From the NCBI GenBank assembly GCA_035545895.1, contig DASZXJ010000092.1, positions 1-49,486 of the forward strand: 49,486 nt of DNA, read 5' to 3'. This document shows positions 24,402 to 31,130 of the stretch, piece after piece; position 1 is the stretch's first letter; each line of letters starts with the position of its first letter. This stretch comes from DASZXJ01 sp035545895 (GTDB lineage Bacteria; Planctomycetota; Phycisphaerae; Tepidisphaerales; Tepidisphaeraceae). The position numbers and the translations under genes are program-made. The notes under the pieces were generated by a model. That model was not told the origin of the DNA and made no database searches. It was given only the letters and a program-made list of their open reading frames with translations.

Positions 24402-25223
24402 TTATTCTTTCCCTTTTCGCGCGGGCAAAGGCAGGCCGACTTCCTTCATCACCATCTGCAAGTCGTCCCATACCGCCTTTCGTGTCTCGTATGTGTAGCT
24501 GCGCAATACATAGGCCGGATGATAAGTCGGCATTAATTTGACACCGCGCCAGTCCTGCCACGTGCCGCGCATTTTTCCCATCGAATTTTTTGTTTGCAGC
24601 ATGTATTGCATCGACGGACGTCCCAGTGTCACGATCACCCGCGGATGAATGATCTCAATTTGCCGTACCAAATAAGGCGTACACGTCGCCACTTCATCGG
24701 GCGCGGGCTCGCGATTGCCGGGCGGACGACACTTCACAATGTTGGCGATGAAGACCTGTTCGCGGCGTAAACCCATTGCTGTGATCCACTTGTTGAGCAG
24801 TTCGCCCGCGCGCCCGACAAACGGACGTCCCTGCAAATCCTCGTTTTCGCCGGGACCTTCACCGATGAACATGATCTTGCTGTCGGGATCTCCTTCGCCG
24901 AATACGGTGTTGGTGCGCGTTTCGCAAAGCCGGCATTTCGGACAATCTCGCACTTCATTTTCGTTCATCATCTTCAGCAGCGAGACTTTTTCACTGGTGC
25001 TTTTTACCGGCAGGCTGATCGTAACTGGTGGAGCAGCAAACAAATCCGTTGCGCGCGGTACTGTCGAAAATTCCGGTGATGCTTCGGTCTTCATCGAAGT
25101 GATCTTAGCCTCAGCCTGGACCGATTCTTCGGAAATTCGCACGGAATCCAGGCCGAATGCGCGTTCGGCTCGGAGTGCAAGTCTTGCTCTGGCATGGGCT
25201 TTGGAATTGTCGGCCACGTTCAT
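24402..25223 (-). CDS. Family 4 uracil-DNA glycosylase (Fe-S)
   Basis: A 273-residue DNA repair enzyme that removes uracil from DNA. The catalytic domain starts at residue 94 after a 90-residue, low-complexity N-terminal extension. Four cysteines expected to hold a [4Fe-4S] cluster are visible: C97 and C100 (CRLC), C165 (NIVKCRPPGNREP) and C181. The active-site motif is GEGPGENEDLQGRPFVGRAG (121-140), where family 4 replaces the aspartate of other uracil glycosylases by glutamate. The second motif is MPTYHPAYVLR (231-241). The start ATG 25223 has no clear ribosome site; a shorter protein starting nearer the domain is possible. The extension may interact with polymerase or be partly disordered. 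Confidence 0.93.
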   Translation of the reverse strand: MNVADNSKAHARARLALRAERAFGLDSVRISEESVQAEAKITSMKTEASPEFSTVPRATDLFAAPPVTISLPVKSTSEKVSLLKMMNENEVRDCPKCRLCETRTNTVFGEGDPDSKIMFIGEGPGENEDLQGRPFVGRAGELLNKWITAMGLRREQVFIANIVKCRPPGNREPAPDEVATCTPYLVRQIEIIHPRVIVTLGRPSMQYMLQTKNSMGKMRGTWQDWRGVKLMPTYHPAYVLRSYTYETRKAVWDDLQMVMKEVGLPLPARKGKE

Positions 25224-25294
25224 ATTTTAGAGGCGGAATAAAGTCTGACAAACACTTGACGCGCTCGCATCACATGTGAAAGATATGGTCAGAC

Positions 25295-25397
25295 AAAGCC
25301 ACCCCGGCTCGCGATGGCGGGTCCCAGATTGTTTCGGGATACCGTAGCGTGCCGTGGTGGCTTTTTCGTTTTGAGCCCACATCCCGCCGAAGCGGGA
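25295..25397 (+). promoter_or_regulatory. Structured leader upstream of the deoxyhypusine-synthase-like gene
   Basis: AAAGCCACC at 25295-25303 pairs with GGTGGCTTT at 25356-25364, closing a 52-base multiloop that can hold smaller hairpins (CCCG/CGGG at 25303-25321, TCCC/GGGA at 25322-25339). The closing stem is followed directly by TT-C-GTTTT, which gives it the look of an intrinsic terminator or attenuator. A second hairpin, TCCCGC-CGAA-GCGGGA (25382-25397), sits 27 bases before ATG 25424. I match it to no known riboswitch. It could alternatively terminate transcripts arriving from upstream. Confidence 0.4.
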
Positions 25398-25423
25398 CGT
25401 GCCATTGTTTGTGAGGTGTGAGA

Positions 25424-26488
25424 ATGAAAAAGAACTCAACCAAAAAGGAGCTTCTTTCCAAACCCGTCGAGCATGTTGATATCACGAGGCTCAATGTGGT
25501 TCCCATCATCGAATCGATGGAGAAGATGGCTTATTCCGCTCGGGACCTGGCGCGGGCCGCTGATATTTACGACCGAATGCTCCGCGATAAGGAGTGTGGC
25601 ATTATTCTTTGCCTGGCGGGCTCTTTGATCAGCGCGGGCCTGAAAAAGATCTTTGTCGATCTGATCCGCAACAACATGGTCGATGCCATCGTCTCCACCG
25701 GCGCGAATATCGTCGATCAGGATTTCTTTGAAGGTCTTGGCTATCGCCACTGGATCGCGGACGATCGCTACAAGAGCGGCATGTTCGATGGCGAGCTTCG
25801 CGAGCTGATGATTGACCGAATCTACGATACGTTCATCGATGAGGAGGAACTTCGCATTTGCGATGAGACGACCCAGCAGATCGCCGATGATATGGAGCCG
25901 CGTCCATATAGCTCCCGCGAATTCATCGCCGAGATGGGCAAGTACCTGACCAGGCACGGCAAGGTCAAAGACAGCATCGTCCTGGAAGCCTATAAGAAGG
26001 ACGTGCCGATCTTCTGTCCGGCATTCAGCGACTGCTCAGCGGGCTTTGGACTTGTGGCCCATCAGCACGCGCGGGCAACCACTGGTCAGCCGGTTGTTTC
26101 CATCGACAGCGTCAAGGACTTTTACGAACTGACTCAGCTCAAGCTTAAAACCAAAGAAACCGGACTGTTTATGATCGGCGGCGGCGTTCCCAAGAACTTC
26201 GCCCAGGACATCGTCGTGGCCGCTGAAATCCTGACCAAGGACGAAGCCGCCATGCACAAATATGCCGTGCAGATAACCGTCGCCGATGTGCGCGACGGCG
26301 CGCTTTCCAGCAGTACGCTGAAAGAGGCCTCCAGCTGGGGCAAGGTCGATACCGTTTACGAGCAAATGGTTTACAGCGAAGCCACCCTGGCCGTACCCTT
26401 GATCGCGGGCTACGCCTATCAGAAAGGCGGCTGGAAGACCCGCAAAGCCCGCAAATGGGCAACCCTACTAGAACCCGCATCGGTCTAA
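25424..26488 (+). CDS. Deoxyhypusine synthase-like protein
   Basis: A 354-residue NAD-dependent enzyme of the DHS superfamily. In eukaryotes and archaea DHS moves the aminobutyl group of spermidine to a lysine of eIF5A. Bacteria lack that protein, and bacterial DHS-like enzymes use other acceptors, for instance in polyamine synthesis (homospermidine synthase type). Visible motifs: GIILCLAGSLISAGLKKI, VDAIVSTGANIVDQDF, CPAFSDCSAGFGL, FMIGGGVPKNF (NAD site) and EASSWGKV. The lysine of SWGK (K307 from ATG 25424) matches the catalytic lysine (K329) of human DHS. Start: ATG 25424, since GAGG at 25412-25415 is well placed for it; GTG 25418 is the alternative. A terminator follows at 26520. The structured leader suggests regulated expression. 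Confidence 0.88.
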   Translation: MKKNSTKKELLSKPVEHVDITRLNVVPIIESMEKMAYSARDLARAADIYDRMLRDKECGIILCLAGSLISAGLKKIFVDLIRNNMVDAIVSTGANIVDQDFFEGLGYRHWIADDRYKSGMFDGELRELMIDRIYDTFIDEEELRICDETTQQIADDMEPRPYSSREFIAEMGKYLTRHGKVKDSIVLEAYKKDVPIFCPAFSDCSAGFGLVAHQHARATTGQPVVSIDSVKDFYELTQLKLKTKETGLFMIGGGVPKNFAQDIVVAAEILTKDEAAMHKYAVQITVADVRDGALSSSTLKEASSWGKVDTVYEQMVYSEATLAVPLIAGYAYQKGGWKTRKARKWATLLEPASV

Positions 26489-26519
26489 TTCTTCAGTTGT
26501 CAAAGAAGCAAACATAACG

Positions 26520-26547
26520 CCCGCGGCTCCGCCGTGGGGTTCTTTTT
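26520..26547 (+). terminator. Intrinsic terminator of the DHS-like gene
   Basis: CCCGCGGC (26520-26527), loop TCC, GCCGTGGG (26531-26538) form an eight-pair stem including one G-U pair. GTTCTTTTTT follows. It is 31 bases after the DHS stop codon. Confidence 0.8.
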
Positions 26548-26552
26548 TCAAA

Positions 26553-26654
26553 TCAAACATGTTCCAAACCACAGGACTTCAAATACGTTTCCAATCCCAC
26601 CATCGCCTTGTAAGCGTCCAGCGCAATACTCAATGCATTAAATCGTTGTTCCAT
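26553..26654 (-). pseudogene. 33-codon N-terminal remnant of a carboxymuconolactone-decarboxylase (AhpD-like) gene
   Basis: From ATG 26654, with GGAGA about six bases upstream, the minus strand encodes MEQRFNALSIALDAYKAMVG-LETYLKSCGLEHV and then stops (26553-26555). This strongly resembles the first 30 residues of CMD/AhpD-like proteins, which read M-QR-N-ALEAYKAML-LE-YLKSSGLE and continue into a helix with the CxxC active site. The rest of the domain, including both cysteines, is missing; the sequence runs straight into the T-run of the DHS terminator. CMD genes are often partners of DoxX genes, and a doxX gene starts divergently 103 bases away, so this is probably a truncated partner. Whether the 33-residue peptide is made is unknown. 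Confidence 0.55.
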
Positions 26655-26756
26655 AAAGATTCTCCGTATCCGATAAAAGGTGTTGGCCCGATCCATTGTC
26701 AATCCTTTCGCAAGAATAAGATTTTGAGTGACGCAATTGATCCGGAGGTTTGCATC

Positions 26757-27203
26757 ATGCGATTTGTCGAATTGCTTGGCCGGCTGTTCTTTGCCGCAAT
26801 ATTTCTCCTTTCTGCTCCAAAAGATTTTACGCAGGAAAACATCAACTATAACTATGCCGTCAATGCTGGTGTGCCTGTGGCAAATATTCTCGTTCCGCTC
26901 GCGGGGATTTTGGCGCTCCTCGGTGGTTTGAGTATTGCGCTGGGACTGTACGCGCGTATCGGTGCCGCGTTGGTCATTTTATTCCTCGTACCGGTGACGT
27001 TGATGATGCATAACTTCTGGGCCTATTCCGATCCGCAGATGCATCAGATGCAGCAGATCAACTTCATGAAAAACCTTTCGATGCTCGGGGGCTCGATGGC
27101 GTTTGCCTATTTTGGCGCGGGCCCGATCAGCATCGATGCCTGGATCACCAATCATTTGCCCCACGACACGGTTGACCATACTCCGGTCATGCCGGCTCAC
27201 TGA
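26757..27203 (+). CDS. DoxX family membrane protein
   Basis: A 148-residue protein with four membrane helices: LLGRLFFAAIFLLSAPKDF, PVANILVPLAGILALLGGLS, IGAALVILFLVPVTLMMHNF and FMKNLSMLGGSMAFAYFGAG. The pattern and length fit the DoxX/DoxD superfamily; MMHNFW and the KNLSMLGG turn are conserved in it. ATG 26757 is chosen because CCGGAGG at 26742-26748 sits eight bases upstream; the frame is open further 5' to 26559 but has no better start. Members are linked to oxidative or thiol stress in some bacteria. The C-terminal tail contains several histidines (HLPHDTVDHTPVMPAH) that might bind metal. Confidence 0.88.
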   Translation: MRFVELLGRLFFAAIFLLSAPKDFTQENINYNYAVNAGVPVANILVPLAGILALLGGLSIALGLYARIGAALVILFLVPVTLMMHNFWAYSDPQMHQMQQINFMKNLSMLGGSMAFAYFGAGPISIDAWITNHLPHDTVDHTPVMPAH

Positions 27204-27308
27204 AAAATCCCCAATTTAACGATCCGTTCGCAACTTATTGCCCTGTTCAGGGCGGTATAAACCACCTACTCGGCGACGTCTAATGATGCAGGTAAGAGGA
27301 GCCTGCAA

Positions 27309-27392
27309 ATGTTTACGAACCGCCTGTTGTTGGTGGTCATCACGCTGTTGTGGATCATGCTTTTGGCATTGAATGTAATTTCCTGCCAATAG
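27309..27392 (+). CDS. 27-residue single-span membrane peptide
   Basis: ATG 27309 is preceded by AAGAGGAG at 27294-27301 with a seven-base gap, an ideal ribosome site. It encodes MFTNRLLLVVITLLWIMLLA and then LNVISCQ, stop at 27390-27392. It consists of one positively charged N-terminus and one hydrophobic helix, with a cysteine near the end. It lies downstream of doxX, on the same strand. No other ORF explains this gap. It might be a membrane microprotein or a decayed signal peptide of a lost lipoprotein. Confidence 0.5.
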   Translation: MFTNRLLLVVITLLWIMLLALNVISCQ

Positions 27393-27432
27393 CGGCCCGG
27401 CAATTTTTGCGCCTTTGAAAAAGGATACGCGT

Positions 27433-27822
27433 CTAGTTGACCATGCTGTTCTCCACGATTTGCGTCCCCTGAGCATTGACCAGCTTCCAGTCTTTTCCGG
27501 CTTTGATAAACACGTGCGTGTAGCGGCTGGCAATGATGAACGGCAATTCCCCGAAATGCCCCTTCATTTTCGTACGTCCGATGACGACTGCGGTTTGATC
27601 GAATTTTCGTACATGTTGCTCAGCCGTCTCAATCGAGCTGAATTTCAACTGTCCTGATTCGATGACCGCGACAAACGCGTTTTTGTCGGTGACCGATCCA
27701 CTGATCACATCCACCAGCCGAAAGTCATCGCTGAGCAAGTCGAGAAGCATGTCGGCATTGCCCTGCGTAAGCGCCTTGAAGAACTTCTGATCGGCCTGGA
27801 TGGGCGTGGGTTCGTTTTTCAT
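27433..27822 (-). CDS. NTF2-like (SnoaL/DUF4440) family protein
   Basis: A 129-residue cytoplasmic protein with the NTF2-like cone fold: an N-terminal helix (PIQADQKFFKALTQGNADML), then LDLLSDDFRLVDVISGSVTD, FVAVIESGQLKFSSIET and the strand pair TAVVIGRTKMKG and RYTHVFIKAGKDWKLVNAQG-TQI. This matches DUF4440/SnoaL_3 proteins, a broad fold used by isomerases, hydratases and ligand-binding proteins. No specific catalytic residues can be assigned. It is transcribed divergently from the small gene at 28270, with a 447-base gap that holds repeats. Confidence 0.85.
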   Translation of the reverse strand: MKNEPTPIQADQKFFKALTQGNADMLLDLLSDDFRLVDVISGSVTDKNAFVAVIESGQLKFSSIETAEQHVRKFDQTAVVIGRTKMKGHFGELPFIIASRYTHVFIKAGKDWKLVNAQGTQIVENSMVN

Positions 27823-27976
27823 ATTTGTATTAGTCTATCGCGCCGATGACGCCGCGTGCAGCCAACCTCACGATTTCACTGATTCTGTTGCGCGTGCGAA
27901 GGCCAAACTCTTGAATGGCCATGAGTTGGCCTCAAATTCGAGTGAATTGGGTTCGTTTTGAACATTTGATCCAGAC

Positions 27977-28003
27977 CCTTGCATTTCCTTGCAAACCCTT
28001 GCA
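27977..28003. repeat. Three CCTTGCA direct repeats with 10-base period
   Basis: CCTTGCA begins at 27977, 27987 and 27997, exactly one helical turn apart, with A/T-rich bases between. It lies in the 447-base divergent gap between the NTF2-like gene (minus) and the gene at 28270 (plus). Such phased repeats often bind a regulator, but no regulator is known here. Confidence 0.5.
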
Positions 28004-28008
28004 TTTTC

Positions 28009-28128
28009 GATCGCGCAAGCTCACTGAAGTGAGCCCGCCACGCTCAGAGAGCGGAAGTTTTCTGTTGGGTTTCGGGTCAATCTCATCGCGCGCACCATCT
28101 CCACTATTACCGAGGCGCTTGCGCGATC
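28009..28128. repeat. 12-bp inverted repeat spanning 120 bases, with inner hairpin
   Basis: GATCGCGCAAGC (28009-28020) is repeated inverted as GCTTGCGCGATC (28117-28128). Between them GCTCACT-GA-AGTGAGC (28019-28034) forms a seven-pair hairpin. The rest of the 27823-28269 gap shows no gene. It may be the edge of a small non-coding repeat element. Confidence 0.5.
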
Positions 28129-28269
28129 ATTCATTCTTTGCGCAACGCGATATAACAATTCGGGAAAATGGTCGCTGATAATTCTTGACGCAAACCGGGT
28201 TTTTGAGCTTAAAAGGACGATCTAATTTAGTCTTTGAATCGCGGCTACCCAGTTTCAGTTGGAAACGAT

Positions 28270-28545
28270 ATGATTGCTGCAATGCCCCCGGCCCCCAAAC
28301 AGCCCACCAAGCGGTCCATTGCAGCAAAAGCCAACGCTGAAGCAAAAAAGCAGCGCAAGTTGCACGTCATTGCCGAGCGACGCGCTGCTGCGCAGGGCAT
28401 GACTAAGAAGGAATTCATTGCCGAGATTGTCAAAGGCCGATTCCGCCCGATCACAGCGGAAGACATCGAAGCCGAACCCGATGTGGCCGTCGAACCGCAA
28501 GCGGAAACTCCCGCGCCTGCACCCGAATCCGCACCGACGGCGTAA
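28270..28545 (+). CDS. Small lysine/alanine-rich protein, unknown function
   Basis: A 91-residue protein from ATG 28270 (an alternative ATG is 28282; TTG 28234 is the longest start). The N-terminal half is basic and helical (KQPTKRSIAAKANAEAKKQR, then KLHVIAERRAAAQGMTKKEF). The C-terminal 35 residues are acidic and rich in P, A and E (PDVAVEPQAETPAPAPESAP). This basic-helix plus acidic low-complexity tail recalls small DNA- or ribosome-associated proteins, but I recognise no family. GGAAACGAT just before the ATG is a weak ribosome site. Confidence 0.55.
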   Translation: MIAAMPPAPKQPTKRSIAAKANAEAKKQRKLHVIAERRAAAQGMTKKEFIAEIVKGRFRPITAEDIEAEPDVAVEPQAETPAPAPESAPTA

Positions 28546-28561
28546 GATCGGTTATTCTGAA

Positions 28562-29098
28562 TTACAGGATGACATCCGAAATAAAGTCGTATGACCTCGC
28601 GCCCTTTCCGCGCCGTTCGTTATAGCGTTCGATGTAACGCTTGATGTTCATGAAGTATTGAGCATCGAAGACGTGCGAAGTCCAATCGTTTCTGCTCCAG
28701 ACGGGTCCGGCGTGTGAAGTTTCGTTGTGGATCGCTTTGGTCGTTTGCTGCGAAATCCATTTGGTGGTTCGATCGATGTCGAGTCCGCCATATGTGATCA
28801 GCAAATGAGTATGGGTTGATTCGATTGACGCCGCCGCGATCTGCCACGGTGAAGCGCGGCAGCATTCGCCAATCACCCTCACGACCACATCGATCATTGG
28901 CGGAGTAAACTTCACCTCAGGATGTTTCATGAGTTCCTGTGCCATTCGCAATCGAACGGGATCGCCGTCGTTGAGCATATGCGGGCGCGTATAACCGATT
29001 TGCTCATCCCACGCGGTTGACCAATGACCGCGGGAATCTCCGGGCAACCAAAGACCATATCCGGTTTTGACCCAGTGATACCCGAGAGTGCGCGGCAT
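28562..29098 (-). mobile_element. RAYT-like IS200-type (Y1, HUH) transposase gene
   Basis: A 178-residue protein (ATG 29098; GTG 29101 adds one residue). STHTHLLITYGG gives the HxH metal motif (H97 and H99 counting from the GTG) and FDAQYFMNIKRYIERYNERR gives the helix with candidate catalytic tyrosines (Y149 or Y156). The N-terminus MPRTLGYHWVKTGYGLWLPG and GPVWSRNDWTSHVFD resemble the REP-associated tyrosine transposase branch of Y1 transposases. Known: RAYTs cut and join single-stranded REP sequences and are single-copy, domesticated-looking genes. A perfect REP-like inverted dimer lies just upstream of its start (next entry), the expected arrangement. It is transcribed towards the gene at 28270. 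It could be a related but inactive family member. Confidence 0.62.
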
Positions 29099-29123
29099 CA
29101 CGGAAATCTACCAATAGACACCA

Positions 29124-29204
29124 TTCTGTGTAAAGCTGCGGATGGTATCCGCAGAATGCTCCTCAGAAACTCCCTGCGGATACCATCCGCAGCTTTACAC
29201 AGAA
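29124..29204. repeat. REP-like dimer: perfect 31-bp inverted repeat, each arm itself a hairpin
   Basis: The arm 29124-29154 is the exact reverse complement of 29174-29204, around a 19-base spacer. Inside each arm CTGCGGATGGTATCCGCAG folds into an eight-pair stem with a three-base loop. Two palindromes in opposite orientation joined by a short linker is the BIME arrangement of REP elements. The dimer lies between the RAYT-like gene (start 29098) and the stop of the hydrolase gene (29226). I found no further copy of the core in this window. Confidence 0.85.
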
Positions 29205-29225
29205 GACATTGAATGTTGTTGAGGT

Positions 29226-30035
29226 TCACTCGGCCCTGGACAGCGCGGGGGAGGCAATTCCAAGTTGTTGTTCGAGCGCGGCCGTTGTTTGTCTCGCGAA
29301 TTGCTCGCGGCGCTGGTCCGATGGGATGCCGATCAGCAGTTCCATGGTCCAGTCGCTGGGCCATTCAGGGTCGATGTGGATCGCGTCGGGGACAAGAGTC
29401 TCGACACAGCCGGGCAGGGCATCGCGCAGCGCGATGCCGCCGCCGTTCTGGTTGTAGACCGATGGCGGGGCACGGAGGATGAACGTGCGGGCCTTCACGC
29501 GCGGCGCGGCCGCCACGCCGCGACCTTTCCAATCGACCGGGTCCAAGCCGACCCAGACTTTCACGTTGGGATTATCCGCCGCCGCGAGAAGCGTGGAGAG
29601 TCCGCCAAACGACAATCCGACCATCCCAATGCGATGCGGATCGACATTGCATTCACAGATGCGTTGGTTGCAAATGGCATCGACCAGTTCGTTGATGGCC
29701 TGCGCATTGCGGATGTGATCCCCCTCGGTCGGCATATTGGGAATGGCCACGACGAATCCATTTTCCGCCAGACGTTTCCCCCAGCCGGCCATGTGCGTGC
29801 GGTCGCGAAAGAGGCCATGTGCGACCACGACCAACGGTGCTCGCCCCGATGTCGCGGGGCGGTAAAGATCAAACCGCAAGGTGGCGGTTGGCAGTGATAT
29901 TGTGTGAGTGGAAACGGAAGTCGCTGGTTCTGATGTCTGTTGCGAAAGGCGCGATGAGTCTTGAGACGCCGCGCAGCCGCCGAGCAAGACAGATAACACG
30001 CATAGAGCTGTCACTGCGGAATGAATTCGGAGCAT
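29226..30035 (-). CDS. Alpha/beta hydrolase lipoprotein (dienelactone/PET-hydrolase-like)
   Basis: A 269-residue exported hydrolase. Residues 1-21 form a lipoprotein signal with lipobox LLGGC (C21). The alpha/beta fold begins with TLRFDLYRPATSGRAPLVVV-AHGLF (oxyanion-hole H-G), then GKRLAENGFVVAIPNMPTEG, and the nucleophile elbow MVGLSFGG (G-x-S-x-G). The acid and histidine of the triad lie in the C-terminal third, where GLDPVDW and VPDAIHIDPEWP are candidate sites. Chlorophyllase/dienelactone-hydrolase-like and PET-hydrolase-like proteins share this outline. It would act on esters at the cell envelope. The substrate is unknown. Confidence 0.85.
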   Translation of the reverse strand: MLRIHSAVTALCVLSVLLGGCAASQDSSRLSQQTSEPATSVSTHTISLPTATLRFDLYRPATSGRAPLVVVAHGLFRDRTHMAGWGKRLAENGFVVAIPNMPTEGDHIRNAQAINELVDAICNQRICECNVDPHRIGMVGLSFGGLSTLLAAADNPNVKVWVGLDPVDWKGRGVAAAPRVKARTFILRAPPSVYNQNGGGIALRDALPGCVETLVPDAIHIDPEWPSDWTMELLIGIPSDQRREQFARQTTAALEQQLGIASPALSRAE

Positions 30036-30228
30036 CAGCAGTCATTTCGACCACTTGTGAGACGAAACTGCAGAAAATGCGTCTGGCTGTCGAATGGGGC
30101 AGTGTTTATGGGACGGGGTGGGGCGCGAGAGATGAACTCAAAGGTGCGAAGGGGGGTATTTGGCTTGACAGTTTATTGGTTAGCGTCCGTTGATCTATTA
30201 GAAGTGCAGACACTACAAACCTTGTGTA

Positions 30229-31101
30229 CTACAAAACCTTTTCCGAAGGTGTTTTGACCGGGTCAACCTCAGACGCCGTTGTTGCAGGAGTTACCACTGC
30301 CCATCCTTCACTTGGACACATCGCACAGGGAAAGTACATTCCGGTGACACTGCTTTCATCAGACTTTTCCTTCCAATAGAAATGCGAGCTATTGCGCACG
30401 TCAGACAATCGCCAGCCACCACTTTCTTCTGTAAGCACAAATGCAGAGGAACTCCATGTGTGACCGTTTTCGGTAGGTAAAAGTGTAAACTGGCCGCCGC
30501 CGTCATTCGGGGCAACAACCATGACGCTAAGAGCTGTTGCCTGAGTAGGTTGTGCAGGTGGGCTGGTTGCCGCGCCACATCCTGCAGCCCGTTCTCCAAC
30601 TGCAAGGCGAGCTCGACGGCTGTTCAATGAGTGCCAAATACGTTGACATTCACGGCCTTCGCAATTCTGACGAATGAATCGCTGCCAATCCTCAAAGGCG
30701 CCCTCTAAGTGTTGCTGAATGTCTAGTAGACGGCTTGCGACTTCACAACATTGCCGGTCCAGCAACAATCTCACGGACTTGTTTTTTGGTTCTTTCAATT
30801 CTGGCAGATCCGTGCTTGCTCGATCACATGCTCCTTTCATTTGCTTTTGCAATGATGAAATCGATGAGGTCAAAGTAAGTAACCTATCGCATGCACTTTC
30901 AGCCGGAGGAAGCCACTTTGCGTTTGCAGACTGCTTTGCGGCATCTGTTGAAATAAGGTGACCAAGCCAAAGCGCCAAAAAGAATTGGACAGCATTGATC
31001 ATCAGTGACACTAGGGGTGTCAAGAGGTTGGGCTGATAGATAAGCAGCAGCACCGGCCCGACCACTAAAATTAAAGCTGCTGTCCCGGCTGTTTTTTTCA
31101 T
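30229..31101 (-). CDS. Membrane-anchored protein of unknown function, partner of the Abi-alpha gene
   Basis: A 290-residue protein from ATG 31101, preferred to ATG 31143 because AGAGGAC precedes it and it does not overlap the upstream gene; the longer start adds 14 residues. Two N-terminal membrane helices (GTAALILVVGPVLLLIYQP and SLMINAVQFFLALWLGHLIS) are followed by a helical, probably coiled-coil region of about 110 residues (LLTLTSSISSLQKQMKGACD, LLDIQQHLEGAFEDWQRF), a low-complexity linker and a beta-rich C-terminal domain (FTLLPTENGHTWSSSAFVLT, GGWRLSDVRNSSHFYW, YFPCAMC). I know no family for it. It follows the Abi-alpha gene by 29 bases. Confidence 0.65.
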   Translation of the reverse strand: MKKTAGTAALILVVGPVLLLIYQPNLLTPLVSLMINAVQFFLALWLGHLISTDAAKQSANAKWLPPAESACDRLLTLTSSISSLQKQMKGACDRASTDLPELKEPKNKSVRLLLDRQCCEVASRLLDIQQHLEGAFEDWQRFIRQNCEGRECQRIWHSLNSRRARLAVGERAAGCGAATSPPAQPTQATALSVMVVAPNDGGGQFTLLPTENGHTWSSSAFVLTEESGGWRLSDVRNSSHFYWKEKSDESSVTGMYFPCAMCPSEGWAVVTPATTASEVDPVKTPSEKVL

Positions 31102-31130
31102 TTGTTGTCCTCTGCTGGCATCATGTAACG

